Assembly (NCBI RefSeq): GCF_028583425.1
Contig: NC_072793.1
Span: forward strand, 65,601,028 to 65,665,027
Origin: Eublepharis macularius
Taxonomy: Eukaryota > Chordata > Lepidosauria > Squamata > Eublepharidae
DNA: 64,000 nt
Direction: 5' to 3'
The position numbers were made by a program, and so were the translations under genes. The notes under the pieces are model-generated. The model saw only the letters and a list, made by a program, of their open reading frames with translations. It made no database searches and was not told where the DNA came from. Each line of letters opens with the position of its first letter. Within the stretch, counting starts at the first letter, position 1. Positions 34,480 to 43,909 of this stretch are shown here, piece by piece.

Positions 34480-35775
34480 GTCCAGTAGCACCTTTAAGAC
34501 TAACCAATTTTATTATAGCATAAGCTTTCGAGAATCAAGTTCTCTTCGTCAGATGCCTGATCAAAACTGGGCAGATACAGAAGAGGAGGGGGAAAGAGAG
34601 GGAAGGAGGGGAGCATAAATCACAAGAAGGCAGAATGCAATTAGCATAGAGGCAATCAAAACATTCCTTTGCTTGGAAATGTAAACATTTCCTTTTGGTG
34701 TGCAGTCAGTTTGTAGCAGTGAAGGTATCCAATTCCTATGTAGTATAAGCCTTCAGTAACCACAGCTCTCCCTGCCAGTTGCATCTGACAAAGAGAACTG
34801 TGGTCCCCGAAAGCCCACACCAGGCATCACTGGGCTCCCCCAGATCACGCCTCTGTAAAGAGAATCTGTTACCTGTGGTAATGTGATAACCATTCATAGT
34901 CTCTATTCAGTCCCCGCTTGACAGAGTCAAATTTGCATATGAATTCCAATTCAGCAGCCTCCCGTTGGATTTTGTTTTTGAAAGGTTTCTGTTGAACCAC
35001 AGCGACCTTTAAGTCTTTGGTGGAATGTCCTGGTAGATTGAAGTGTTCTCCCACTGGTTTCTGGACGTTTCCATTTCTAATGTCAGATTTGTGTCCATTT
35101 ATTCTTTTGCGTAGAGGTTGGCTGGTTTGTCCAATGTACAGAGCAGAAGGACATTGTTGGCACATGAGGGCATATATCAGATTGGAGGATGAGCAGCTGT
35201 AAGAGCCAGAGACAGTGCAGTTGATGCCATTGGGTCCTGTAATTGTATTCCCTGGGTAGATATAGGGGCAGAGCTGGCATCTGGGTCTGTTGCAGGGCCT
35301 GGTACCTGTGCTGGTGACTCTGCTGGCCGATTCATGATTGTGGGTGAGAAGTCGTTTAAGGTTGGGGGGCTGTCTGTAGGCAAGGAAAGGTCTTCCACCC
35401 AGGGCTTCTGAGAGAGAGGTATCATTTTCCAGGATGGGTTGTAGCTCACTGATGATACGTTGGATGGGTTTGAGCTGGGAGCTATAGGTGACAACCAGTG
35501 GTGTTCTGTTGTTAGTTCCTTTAGGTTTGTCCTGGAGCAGACTGTTTCTGGGTACTAGTCTGGCCCTGTTAATTTGTTTCTTCACTTCATTTGGTGGGTA
35601 CTGTAGTCCCAAAAATGCTTGTTGTAAATCTCTTAAGTGTGAGTCTCGGTCGAGAGCATTGGAGCAGATACGGTTGTAACGTAAGGCTTGGCTGTAGACA
35701 ATAGACCGAGTGGTATGTTTAGGGTGGAAGCTGGAGGCATGTAGATATGAGTATCTGAAAAGAGGACAAACAGTT
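34480..35775 (-). mobile_element. Penelope-like element, 5'-truncated
   Basis: On the minus strand a coding region (35770 to 34869) is followed by a 3' terminal region that reaches the 'aagactaacc..aaaggtgctactggactc' end at about 34480. The terminal region holds two hammerhead-like motifs in opposite orientation (34526-34552 minus, 34785-34812 plus). The reverse transcriptase half is missing, so the element is truncated on its 5' side near 35775. Confidence 0.8.
34526..34552 (-). ncRNA. Hammerhead-like motif in the Penelope terminus
   Basis: The minus strand reads CTGACGA, an extra A, a GAGAA/TTCTC helix, then GAAA, then GC-ttat-GC. This has the hammerhead core order CUGANGA, stem II, GAAA, stem III. 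One extra A before stem II departs from the canonical core, so activity is unproven. Penelope-like elements are known to carry hammerhead ribozymes. Confidence 0.4.
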
Positions 35776-35795
35776 TTTATAATTATTGTATACAT
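34869..35795 (-). CDS. Penelope-like protein C-terminus with GIY-YIG endonuclease
   Basis: An uninterrupted 308-codon frame on the minus strand, of which about 300 codons look native. It begins within the conserved stretch SFHPKHTTRSIVYSQALRYN, has a Cys cluster CNRPRCQLCPY in the linker, and then the GIY-YIG domain: LIYALMCQQC, ALYIGQTSQPLRKRINGHK (Tyr-Ile-Gly and the catalytic Arg), HFNLPGH, and REAAELEFICKFDS with the metal-binding Glu, then GLNRD. GIY-YIG is the nuclease by which Penelope-like retroelements nick their targets. The reverse transcriptase domain that normally precedes it is gone, so the fragment is not an autonomous element, although its frame has no stops. The first residues are upstream host sequence. 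Confidence 0.9.
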   Translation of the reverse strand: MYTIIIKTVCPLFRYSYLHASSFHPKHTTRSIVYSQALRYNRICSNALDRDSHLRDLQQAFLGLQYPPNEVKKQINRARLVPRNSLLQDKPKGTNNRTPLVVTYSSQLKPIQRIISELQPILENDTSLSEALGGRPFLAYRQPPNLKRLLTHNHESASRVTSTGTRPCNRPRCQLCPYIYPGNTITGPNGINCTVSGSYSCSSSNLIYALMCQQCPSALYIGQTSQPLRKRINGHKSDIRNGNVQKPVGEHFNLPGHSTKDLKVAVVQQKPFKNKIQREAAELEFICKFDSVKRGLNRDYEWLSHYHR

Positions 35796-36193
35796 ATATT
35801 CAAATTCAAATAAATTTAAATGCGGAGCTTCTTACAATTTTTTAAAAATTAAATTACGCTCAGAAAAAAGTTGTACATAATCATGGAATGGTAAGTTCAA
35901 ATATTCCATTAAGAGGAAATACACGCCTAACAAGGGCACAGCAATAGAAATGAAGGCTTTTTTAAAATTGCCCATGAACCAGAAATACATACAAAAGCAA
36001 TTCCCAATAAGTCCAAATTCAATAATAATAAACTGAAAAATAAAATAAATGAATTATGAAAAACTTAACTCTGTGGGCTATGTCAGGAACAATAGTATTA
36101 AAAATGGTGTGTATTAGCCACATCAGAGTATTCAAAAGCTTCCACTGTTCCCACCTATATAGAGATTACAAAAGGGAAGGGGGCAGGTGACAC

Positions 36194-37295
36194 CAGGGCC
36201 GGCTTGCTCATTGAGGCCGGCCCGGCAGCCACCTTGGGCGCTAAGGTGCCGGAGGGGGCGCCGGCAGGGGGGTGCCATAGAGCTCAATTGCCCTGTGCTG
36301 CTGTGCCCGGCCAGGAGCGCATGCTGGCGGTGGCAGCGTGGGGCCACTGAGCGGGCAGCCTCCCAGCCCTCCCACCCAGTTGCTCTGTGCTGCCGCCACC
36401 GTCGCCAGCACACAGCTGCGGGCCAGGTGCGGCAGGCAGCCGTGGCGATGTGCAGAGCATCTGAGCCGGAGGGCTGGGAGGATGTATGCCGCCGCGTGCC
36501 ACCCCAGCCACCTGCCGCGCCTGGCCCACAGCTGCTGCACCTGGCTAGGAGTGTGGGCTGGTGGTGGCAGCGTGGGGCCACTGAGCGGGCAGCCTCCCAG
36601 CCCTCCCACCCAGTTGCTCTGTGCTGCCGCCACCGTCGCCAGCACACAGCTGCGGGCCAGGTGCGGCAGGCAGCCGTGGCGATGTGCAGAGCATCTGAGC
36701 CGGAGGGCTGGGAGGATGTATGCCGCCGCGTGCCGCCCCAGCCACCTGCCGCGCCTGGCCCACAGCTGCTGCACCTGGCTAGGAGTGTGGGCTGGTGGTG
36801 GCAGCGTGGGGCCACTGAGCGGGCAGCCTCCCAGCCCTCCCACCCAGTTGCTCTGTGCTGCCGCCACCGTCGCCAGCACACAGCTGCGGGCCAGGTGCGG
36901 CAGGCAGCCGTGGCGATGTGCAGAGCATCTGAGCCGGAGGGCTGGGAGGATGTATGCCGCCGTGTGCCGCCCCAGCCACCTGCCGCGCCTGGCCCACAGC
37001 TGCTGCACCTGGCTAGGAGTGTGGGCTGGCGGCGGCAGCATGGGGCAGCTGAGCAGGCAGCCTCCCATTCAGTTGCTCTGCGGGCCAGGCGCAGCTGGCG
37101 GCCAGGGTAGCTGGCTGCGGCTGGCCTGCAGAGCAACTGAACAGGAGGGCTGGAAGGCCCCCGTGCGTGCGCCCAGCCCTGCGTGATGACATCACATGCA
37201 GTGACATCATCACACAGTCTGGCATGTGTGCATGTGCGCGCGCAGCGGCAACCCTTAAGCTGCCTCAGGTGCCAGCGATGCTGGAGCTGACCCTG
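36194..37295. mobile_element. hAT-like DNA transposon with internal 234-bp minisatellite (1.1 kb)
   Basis: The left end is CAGGGCCGGCT and the right end is AGCTGACCCTG (inverse CAGGGTCAGCT). Exact 8-bp duplications GGTGACAC flank it (36186-36193 and 37296-37303), as expected for hAT. The interior is very GC-rich and dominated by a 234-bp tandem repeat. No transposase is present. Long open frames on both strands (up to 334 codons) simply reflect a repeat unit whose length is a multiple of three and its GC richness. Confidence 0.85.
36329..37060. repeat. 234-bp tandem repeat, about 3.1 copies
   Basis: The landmark GGTGGCAGCGTG starts at 36329, 36563 and 36797, with a diverged version at 37031, giving spacing of exactly 234 each time. 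Units 1-3 differ at only a few bases, so the array arose recently by unequal exchange or slippage. Confidence 0.92.
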
Positions 37296-38047
37296 GGTGA
37301 CACAACAATAGAGAACTGCAAAAGGTGATCAAAAGCCAACATCTTCATTGGCTAATGTGGTTTCTGTTTGGGTGATACAGATCAGCTCACTGAGCCCTTT
37401 AAAATTGAGTTCCTGGGGTCAGCTGAACTTCGCAAACAGCAGAGGGGGCAAAGTGGGGTGGCATGCAGTGGAAGGGGAGAATCCCCTTTAATAACAGAGG
37501 CACCCTTCCATCGTTGGAAACAGTGAGATATTATGTTCATAAGTGAATGCTTTAACATCTTTTTGTTATGTTAAAACAGAACTTTATTCAACTAACCATA
37601 GAGTTGTATGCTTTGGCAGGTAACTTTCTGTTCTTTCCCCTATATTTAGGCTAGTTCAACACCCAAGTGGATGCTCGGGGAAGGCAGCATGTGGAAAGAG
37701 GAGACGGATGTGGCTTGCACCAGTTGTTGCCTCTCAGACCTGTGCCATTGCTGTCCAGGCCTAAGATGGGCTGCAGAGGCATTGCACCTCACCTTGGAGC
37801 CAGGGATGGTGGCACTGGAAAGGGTGTACCGTACTCCCTACTTGCACCACTTCTGGTCTCCAAGCTTAGCTGCTGAGCACCTCAGCAACATACTATGAAG
37901 CTGACGCAGAAATACAAGAAGAGGCTCATGTCCTTTTCCTTCCTGTGACATCATCAGTTTGCAAGATAGGCTGCAGAGCATCTGTGTAGCTTTCCTTGGA
38001 GACCAAGAGCAGCTGTGGAAGAGGTGCTTGGGACAGAAAGTTTCCTT

Positions 38048-38101
38048 CACTTATACTGTAATCCTAAACAGAGTTACTCCAGTCTAAGACCATTGATTTC
38101 A
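38048..38101. repeat. Half copy of the small palindromic MITE
   Basis: 'ctgtaatcctaaacagag' followed by 'ttactccagtctaag' and 'attgatttca' match one arm of the hairpin at 52025-52112. Confidence 0.5.
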
Positions 38102-38941
38102 CTGTTTCAAAATATATTTCGTAACTTGGATGCACTGGAACATTTCTGCGGACAGAAGGATTTCTGTTGAAGAAATATGACTTTCTTGCCTCCCCCTGCT
38201 CTTGAGGGGGGGGGGGACAGGGGACCCCATGCAACAGCCTTTCTTGAGAGTGGCTTTAGTTTCTATGGGGAAAGGGTGGTGAGAAAATTGTGCTCTATGG
38301 TAAAAAATCCTTCTATACCCTGGTGGATCCGATCCACAGTCTTGCTATCTCCCAACGAGATAAAGCACATGCAGCTTTGTGGGCAGCACTGGGGGTATTT
38401 GTGCTTCGCAGCAGTAATCTAGAATGGGTTGTTTTCAACCTCATTGTGGTACTGGAATCGAGAATGTTGTAATGTCACAATCGTCTAGTTCTAAGTATTC
38501 TGGAAACTCTCATTTCAGCTTTCAGTCAGCCTGATTCTTCTTCCATTTACTTGCTTATTCATAATGGACAAAATTAGAAGTTGCTGTTTAAGTGCAACTG
38601 AGAAGAATTCACAAGTCAACACCACGCAATTGCCATTAATCCTTCCTCTGCTGTCATCTCAAGATTGGCCTGTCTTCCTGTCTGTGCTGAGGTAAAACGT
38701 GAAAGGGTCTGTTGCTTTGGGAAGGAAAATCTGTTCTGTGTTTTGAGGTACTGCACAACACGGGACAGGTAATTTAGACAGTGTCTCAGCCCTCACCCTT
38801 GCTATGTGTGGTGGTAGCTGCTGAAAGGTTCACCTGGACAGAAAGCGTCAAAGCTTCAGCAGGATTTGAGTCCAGTGGCACCTTAGAGACCAACAAGATG
38901 ACCAGAGTATAAGCTTTCAAAAGTCAAAGCTCCCTTCCAGT

Positions 38942-38969
38942 CTGAAGAAGAGAGCTTTGACTCTTGAAA
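38942..38969 (+). ncRNA. Hammerhead-like motif, second copy
   Basis: CTGAAGA, extra A, GAGAG/CTCTT helix (one G-U), GAAA, then GC. The stem II sequence differs from the copy at 34526 but remains paired. Activity is unproven. Confidence 0.4.
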
Positions 38970-39001
38970 GCTTACACTCTGAACATCTTGTTGGTCTCTA
39001 A

Positions 39002-39174
39002 TGGCCAAGCTACAAGTGATGAATGACACTTGAACGGCAAGTGAACAGACTCACATGTATTCTTCCCTGTTCACTTGCACTCCACTCAATCACTATGTGA
39101 TCACTACAGGGAGGAATACATGTGAGTCTGTTCACTTGCCGTTCAAGTGTCATTCGTCACTTGTAGCTTGGCCC
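39002..39174. mobile_element. Small palindromic MITE, Harbinger-like (173 bp)
   Basis: Terminal inverted repeats of about 60 bp, starting GGCCAAGCTACAAGTGA, are nearly perfect (one or two differences). A TAA (or CTAA) duplication flanks the element. The TAA duplication is consistent with the PIF/Harbinger type, but the class is an inference. Confidence 0.8.
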
Positions 39175-39239
39175 TAAGGTGCCACTGGAGTCCAATCTTG
39201 CTTTTCTAATGCAGACCAACACAGCTACCTACATAAACT

Positions 39240-40000
39240 ACCCAGTTCCAGGCAGCTGTAGTCATGGATTCTGGTCGCTCCTGATAACAGTCAAGCTGCA
39301 ACATTTTGCACTAATTGGATCCTCCTAGTTAACTTAGATAGGAGATCTAGAGCATTACAGTAGTCAAGCCTTGATGTTACCATAGCATGGATCCAAGTGG
39401 CCAGGTCAGCCATGTCAAGATAAGAAGCCATTTCCAGGGTAGAGTGAGGTTGTAGAAGGCATTTTTTGCTGCTGCCTTAAATTGTTTTTTCTACTAATAA
39501 TGCTGGATCCAGTATAACCCCTAGGCTTTTAACTGAGTCTGCAAGGGTCAGATGAACTCCATTGAAAGTGGGGAGTACAATGTTCTTCAAGATCTCTGCT
39601 TTCCCAACAAGCATCACTTTGGTCTTGTCTGGGTTCAATTTCAATTTGTTGTTTTTCAGCCATTTCACTGTTGCTGTCAGGCAGCGATCTAAGATTTCTA
39701 CTGCATCCTGTGGGGACCTAGATAGCGAGATGTAGACTTGGATGTCATCTGCATATTGATGACATCCAACTCCATAACTGCGAATGAGGTTTTACATAGA
39801 GGTTGAATAACATGGGAGATAAGATTGCACCCTGCGGAACCCTGCAAGATAGTTCCCATTCTGGAGATAGCTGATCTCCAACGGCAATCCTTTGAGTCCA
39901 CTCCAAGATAATGCTAAAGGCTCAGCCTCTCTCCTTTGGAGCCAGTTGGTTGCATGCGCAGACCGACTTGCCATTAAGGAAAACAAGATGCTGCCAGCCA
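39240..40000 (-). repeat. L2/CR1-like LINE fragment with RT core, antisense
   Basis: On the minus strand the region encodes YADDIQVYISLSRSPQDA (catalytic YADD at 39744-39755), then WLKNNKLKLNPDKTKVMLVG and SVKSLGVILDPALL, a typical LINE reverse transcriptase C-terminal half. The frame is broken at both ends. A sister copy lies at 4770-5225. Confidence 0.8.
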
Positions 40001-40363
40001 GCCTCCAACTGCCGGAACTGCCTGCACAGCCTCTGTGTGGTAAGTACAAAAATGAAACACACAAGCTTTCCTGTGGGAGGTAGTTGTTACAGCCTCATTT
40101 CCCGAATTTGGTTCAGTGTTCTAGAAGCCTCTTTAAAGAACTGAATCAGCAAGTTCTGTGTGTATTCTCAGCTCACTTTTTTGTTATGCACAACCCTAAT
40201 GGAGACTTTGAGATAAAGTAAAAATTGCACTTGGGCATGAAGATTATTTAGTATGTTGACATATGTTTTATTAAAATGATGTACAATGTGCCAATCACCA
40301 TGCTTAGAAAGAATAATTTCAGTCTGAGCCAATCTGAACCCTCACTTTGAGACATTTTTTGGC

Positions 40364-40390
40364 TTGTGTGTGTGTGTGTGTGTGTGTGTA
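40364..40390. repeat. (TG)n microsatellite
   Basis: A run of about 13 TG units. Confidence 0.9.
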
Positions 40391-41990
40391 TGTTTCTATG
40401 GAAAGAGCAATGGGGCCTGTTGGAAAGCAACTGGAAACCATGAGAGACCAGCAGATTATTACAGAGGGGCTGTACAGAGCACAGATTCTACACTTCCTCC
40501 ATGCTGGAACCACAGATGATGCTTGTCATACTTTTGAATATTTCTTCTCCACAAGGACTCGAACTTGGCTTAAAAAGTGCAAACCAGATTTTGTTACTGT
40601 TGACAATCTGTCAGTTTCTACATAAAATGCCTTGAATGTCTACAACTCTCCTCAGCTGGTAGCCACAGACCTCTGAGCTGTCCTTTTTAAACCCATGTTA
40701 AATAGATTGTACTGCATACCTTCTGCATACAGAAGGCAAAATATCATTCAAGTCATGATGAGACTGCAGTGCTTCTCACAATGTGAATGCTCAGCAACAC
40801 CAAGGTCTGTATGCAGGAGTTCCCTCCAGAGTGTTATAGTTTAAGACCAGAACCTATTGGTATTGGCAGATTGGGCAGCTACCTTGATTTAGTGCTGTTC
40901 GGGGAGGGCTACGTTCTTTCTGTGCTGTAGGAGGGTGGGGGAAATAGTCCCCATAGGGCACTGCAATGTCAGTTTAACCGTTGTGATTTACTGAGATCTC
41001 ACAGCTGCACAAAAATGCCAAAAAAGACTATTTGCAGGGGAAAAAGTAGAGACATTATTTAACAGGTAAAGACAATCTATGTTTATTAACACCCCAGCAG
41101 TTTTTACATACCCATGCTGCACACAGTACAGAATTTGGTTTTCTGAGCCATTTGCATTTTGTTTGAAAATAGAAGCCTCAGAAGATCTGGGTGGAGGCAG
41201 AACATAGGAAATGCATAATACCAGCCAGGAGTTCCAGAGCTAGCAGACTTCTGGTTAGGCCAGGGTGGTTAAAAAGGGGAGGAACAGAGGAACAAAATAT
41301 CAGGAGCCATGGTCACTCAGGGGGCCCATAAAGCTGGACAAGTCATGCGATGCTTGAGTTTGTCTGGATGGAGTGACTGGGGCTGCCAGAGGGAATCTTT
41401 GACCGGGGTCCCTAGGGACTCTTCTGGCAGTGCTGCTTTTCTTCCATTAGCTCATTATACACTATACAGCTAATATAGGTTCTTGCAAAAAGCATGAACT
41501 AGAAGAGCCCTAATTCAAATTTTAGTTCATTGATGAACTCACTGGCAAAGTTACTCTTAAATTTCTTCCTCCAATATGCTGTTGTGACATACTATATTGT
41601 TAAAATGAAAGGGAGAAGAGGCAGATGTCCGGTACCTTTTATATTATACCTGGAGCCAGCTTAAGCTAAGAGTTCCCCTTCTCTCAGGACCTACTGCCAT
41701 CACTCGAACTATAAGGAGATGAGGGCATGACCAAGCAATTTCCCATTGTGTGTGAAGTAAGCTCTCACAAATTATATTGTAACTGATGGTTGTGTTAGTT
41801 TTTAACTACTTTAAAATACTTGGGTAGCCATATTTTGGAGCTGTGGTTTTGCTCAGCTCTTCAATCAATCAAACGGTAAATAATCATATACTATTAGACT
41901 GCCTATTGTGACACTCCTAAGTGTGTATGTGGGGAATGGGGGAGGGGCAGGGAACCCCAGTAGAGGGCAAATGCAGTCAAGGATCTCTGT
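40391..41990. other. Intergenic, no gene seen
   Basis: No repeat or exon recognised. Reading frames are short. Confidence 0.35.
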
Positions 41991-42049
41991 CCATTGTAAA
42001 TAGCAAACTGTAGAAGTGGGCTGCTTGAATTCAGACTGTGGCCATGGTG

Positions 42050-42650
42050 GGAGGAAACACCTCACTGGTTACTGGTCAGTTACAGGGTCCAATTCATCTT
42101 TAAAATCCTTCGTGGTCTTGGACCCACATACCTGCAGGGCAATCTCTCCTGCTATGTTCTGCTGTGGCAGCTTTGCTCATCTGAGCAAAACCTTTTGAGA
42201 AGTGCCACCCTGTAAGTAGGTAAAATGGGCACCATAGCTCCCACCTTGTTGAATTGTCTGCCTGAGTGCCCCCCCCTCACTTCGTTCATTCTAGAGGGTG
42301 TGCAAAACAGGAATGTTCAAGAGGACATTTTTGTAAAGGGATTAGAACAGTTCAGGACAGGAGGTTATTTCTATGAGGGATAGTATTGTAGCTTAATGAA
42401 ATATTTATTGCCTGTATATCACCTTCCTTTTTTACTACATTGCCTACTACCTTTGTAACTCACTTTCTGCGTTATGGTATGTCATGCCTTAGTTTTTATT
42501 CTTGTAGACAGTTTTTTGTTTGCATTGCTTCCCAATTCTGTAATCCTAGTCCTTTTGCATTGTTTATTGGAGGTCTTTGATTTTTATATTTTGTAATCAT
42601 CCTTGAGCCTCAGTGAGAAAGATAGACCATAAATGAATAAGTAAATGTAA
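42050..42650 (+). repeat. L2/CR1-like LINE 3' end
   Basis: In the + frame near 42060 the text reads as a decayed LINE C-terminus (VTGQLQ, LKILRGLGPTYLQG). This is followed by a long AT-rich 3' UTR and the tail 'gagcctcagtgagaaagatagaccataaatgaataa'. Confidence 0.65.
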
Positions 42651-42999
42651 TTTTAACCTTAAACCCCATCTTGGTTCTATTAACAAAAACCAGGCCTGTC
42701 ATACTGTAAATAGAATTGGAAAGAAAAAATGACTTATTCTTTAAAAAAAAACTCTCTCTTTTACTTTAAAATGCTAATAACTGTGCAGGGAGTTCAGTTT
42801 GAATTAGCAAAACATAGTAATTAGTAAATCGCTTTTCGCCTCTTGTGAGGCACCATTCCAAACTGAGGTTGCACACATGTACAAATACCCTTTTTACAGC
42901 TGAACAAAGATCTGTATAATATTTCATTATATCTGTTCATGGCTGGAGATGCACTATAACACTGTGAGGCCCTTATGAATGGAGACTAGCAGTGCAGTC

Positions 43000-43063
43000 T
43001 ACAACCTTCTAAGCCCAATGGGCTCAGAATGGAGTAACTCTGTTTAGGATTGCACTGTTAGAC
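43000..43063. repeat. Small palindromic MITE relative
   Basis: 'cttctaagcccaatgggctcagaatggagtaactctgtttaggattgcactgt' (in pieces) matches the hairpin family at 52025-52112. Confidence 0.5.
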
Positions 43064-43329
43064 ATCTAGTGTTAGGACTGGGGTAAATTTTGCCCCGTTG
43101 CAACTTGGTTCTCAGGTATAGCGCTTTACTTTTCCACAGTAAGAATGAATGACAGACATTTACTTAAAACTGGAGAAAGTAAACAGATATAAAACAGGAT
43201 GTGCCTGTTTTGTTCCTCTGTTGACAGCAGTGTCTGGGACAGTGGGCAGGTTCTGCTGTTAGGTTGGAACCTATGGCAGAAAGTTCGCAGGCTTAAAACA
43301 GAAACACCAGCAGCACTTCCATTTTCTCA

Positions 43330-43900
43330 AGATTAAGATTCATTTTATTGGCCCACATCACTTCCAAAACTGCCTCCAAATACTGGTTTGGGTTTGTACA
43401 ACCTCCCTGGAATCAGCTGGAAATAAGGCCAGAGGCTGAGCAGTGGTTCCCCAGCACCGCTTTTTGAAACCTACCCTCCAGGTAGATGTAGAACTACTGC
43501 AAAATAGTGCCTCCCAATTCCATCATGGAAAGAAGAATGCCATGTTTGAGGGTATCAACAGCTGCTGACAGGTCCAGGAGAATCAACAGAGAATCAACAG
43601 AGTTGCACTGATCATCTCCTGGTCATAGATCCAGAGGAGTTAGCCGTGTTAGTCTGTAGTAGCAAAATCAAAAAGAGTCCAGTAGCACCTTTAATTACAT
43701 CTCCTGGTGTAATTACATCTCCTGGTGTAATTCACCAGGGCAACCAAAGCTGTTTCAGTCCCATAACCAGGCCTGAAACCAGATTGGAAAAAATGCAAAA
43801 TGCTGGCCAAAATGGTCACAGTGAGCCCCCAAGCAGTGTACTTCCTCCTGCAGGCCAGGTCCCACCCAGATCAACTCTGCCGGCCTACACTGTGCAGATG
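43330..43900 (-). repeat. L2/CR1-like LINE fragment, antisense, with short insertion
   Basis: The + strand text 'gagggtatcaacagctgctgacaggtccaggagaatcaacag' (shown for position only) and 'aggcctgaaaccagattgg' is the reversed coding region of a common reptile LINE. It is interrupted at 43624-43697 by a Penelope-terminus fragment. Confidence 0.55.
43624..43697. mobile_element. 74-bp Penelope-terminus fragment with its own target duplication
   Basis: The insert contains 'gttagccgtgttagtctgta' and 'aaaagagtccagtagcacc', the same end sequence as at 34470-34500. CATCTCCTGGT (43613-43623 and 43698-43708) is duplicated around it. The last copy is followed by one more tandem unit to 43726. Confidence 0.6.
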
Positions 43901-43909
43901 TCATAGTGG

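Larger units (their letters stand above)
38872..39235. mobile_element. Palindromic Penelope-terminus repeat, split by a MITE
   Basis: The arms 'gagtccagtggcaccttaga' (38877) and its reverse complement (ending with the 'ggtgccactgga' block after 39177) mirror each other around about 38938. The sequence carries the same end motif as the Penelope element at 34480 and a hammerhead-like core at 38942-38969. The right arm is interrupted by the MITE at 39002-39174; removing it restores 'tctctaaggtgccac'. Confidence 0.7.

Noticed and set aside
36132..37186. Long open frames of 275-334 codons on both strands
   Set aside because: They arise from a 234-bp GC-rich tandem repeat inside a hAT-like element; the unit length is a multiple of three and several frames are open at once.
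39792..40083. Frames of up to 90 codons on both strands
   Set aside because: Antisense LINE sequence and its shadow; only the RT motif frames on the minus strand make sense.
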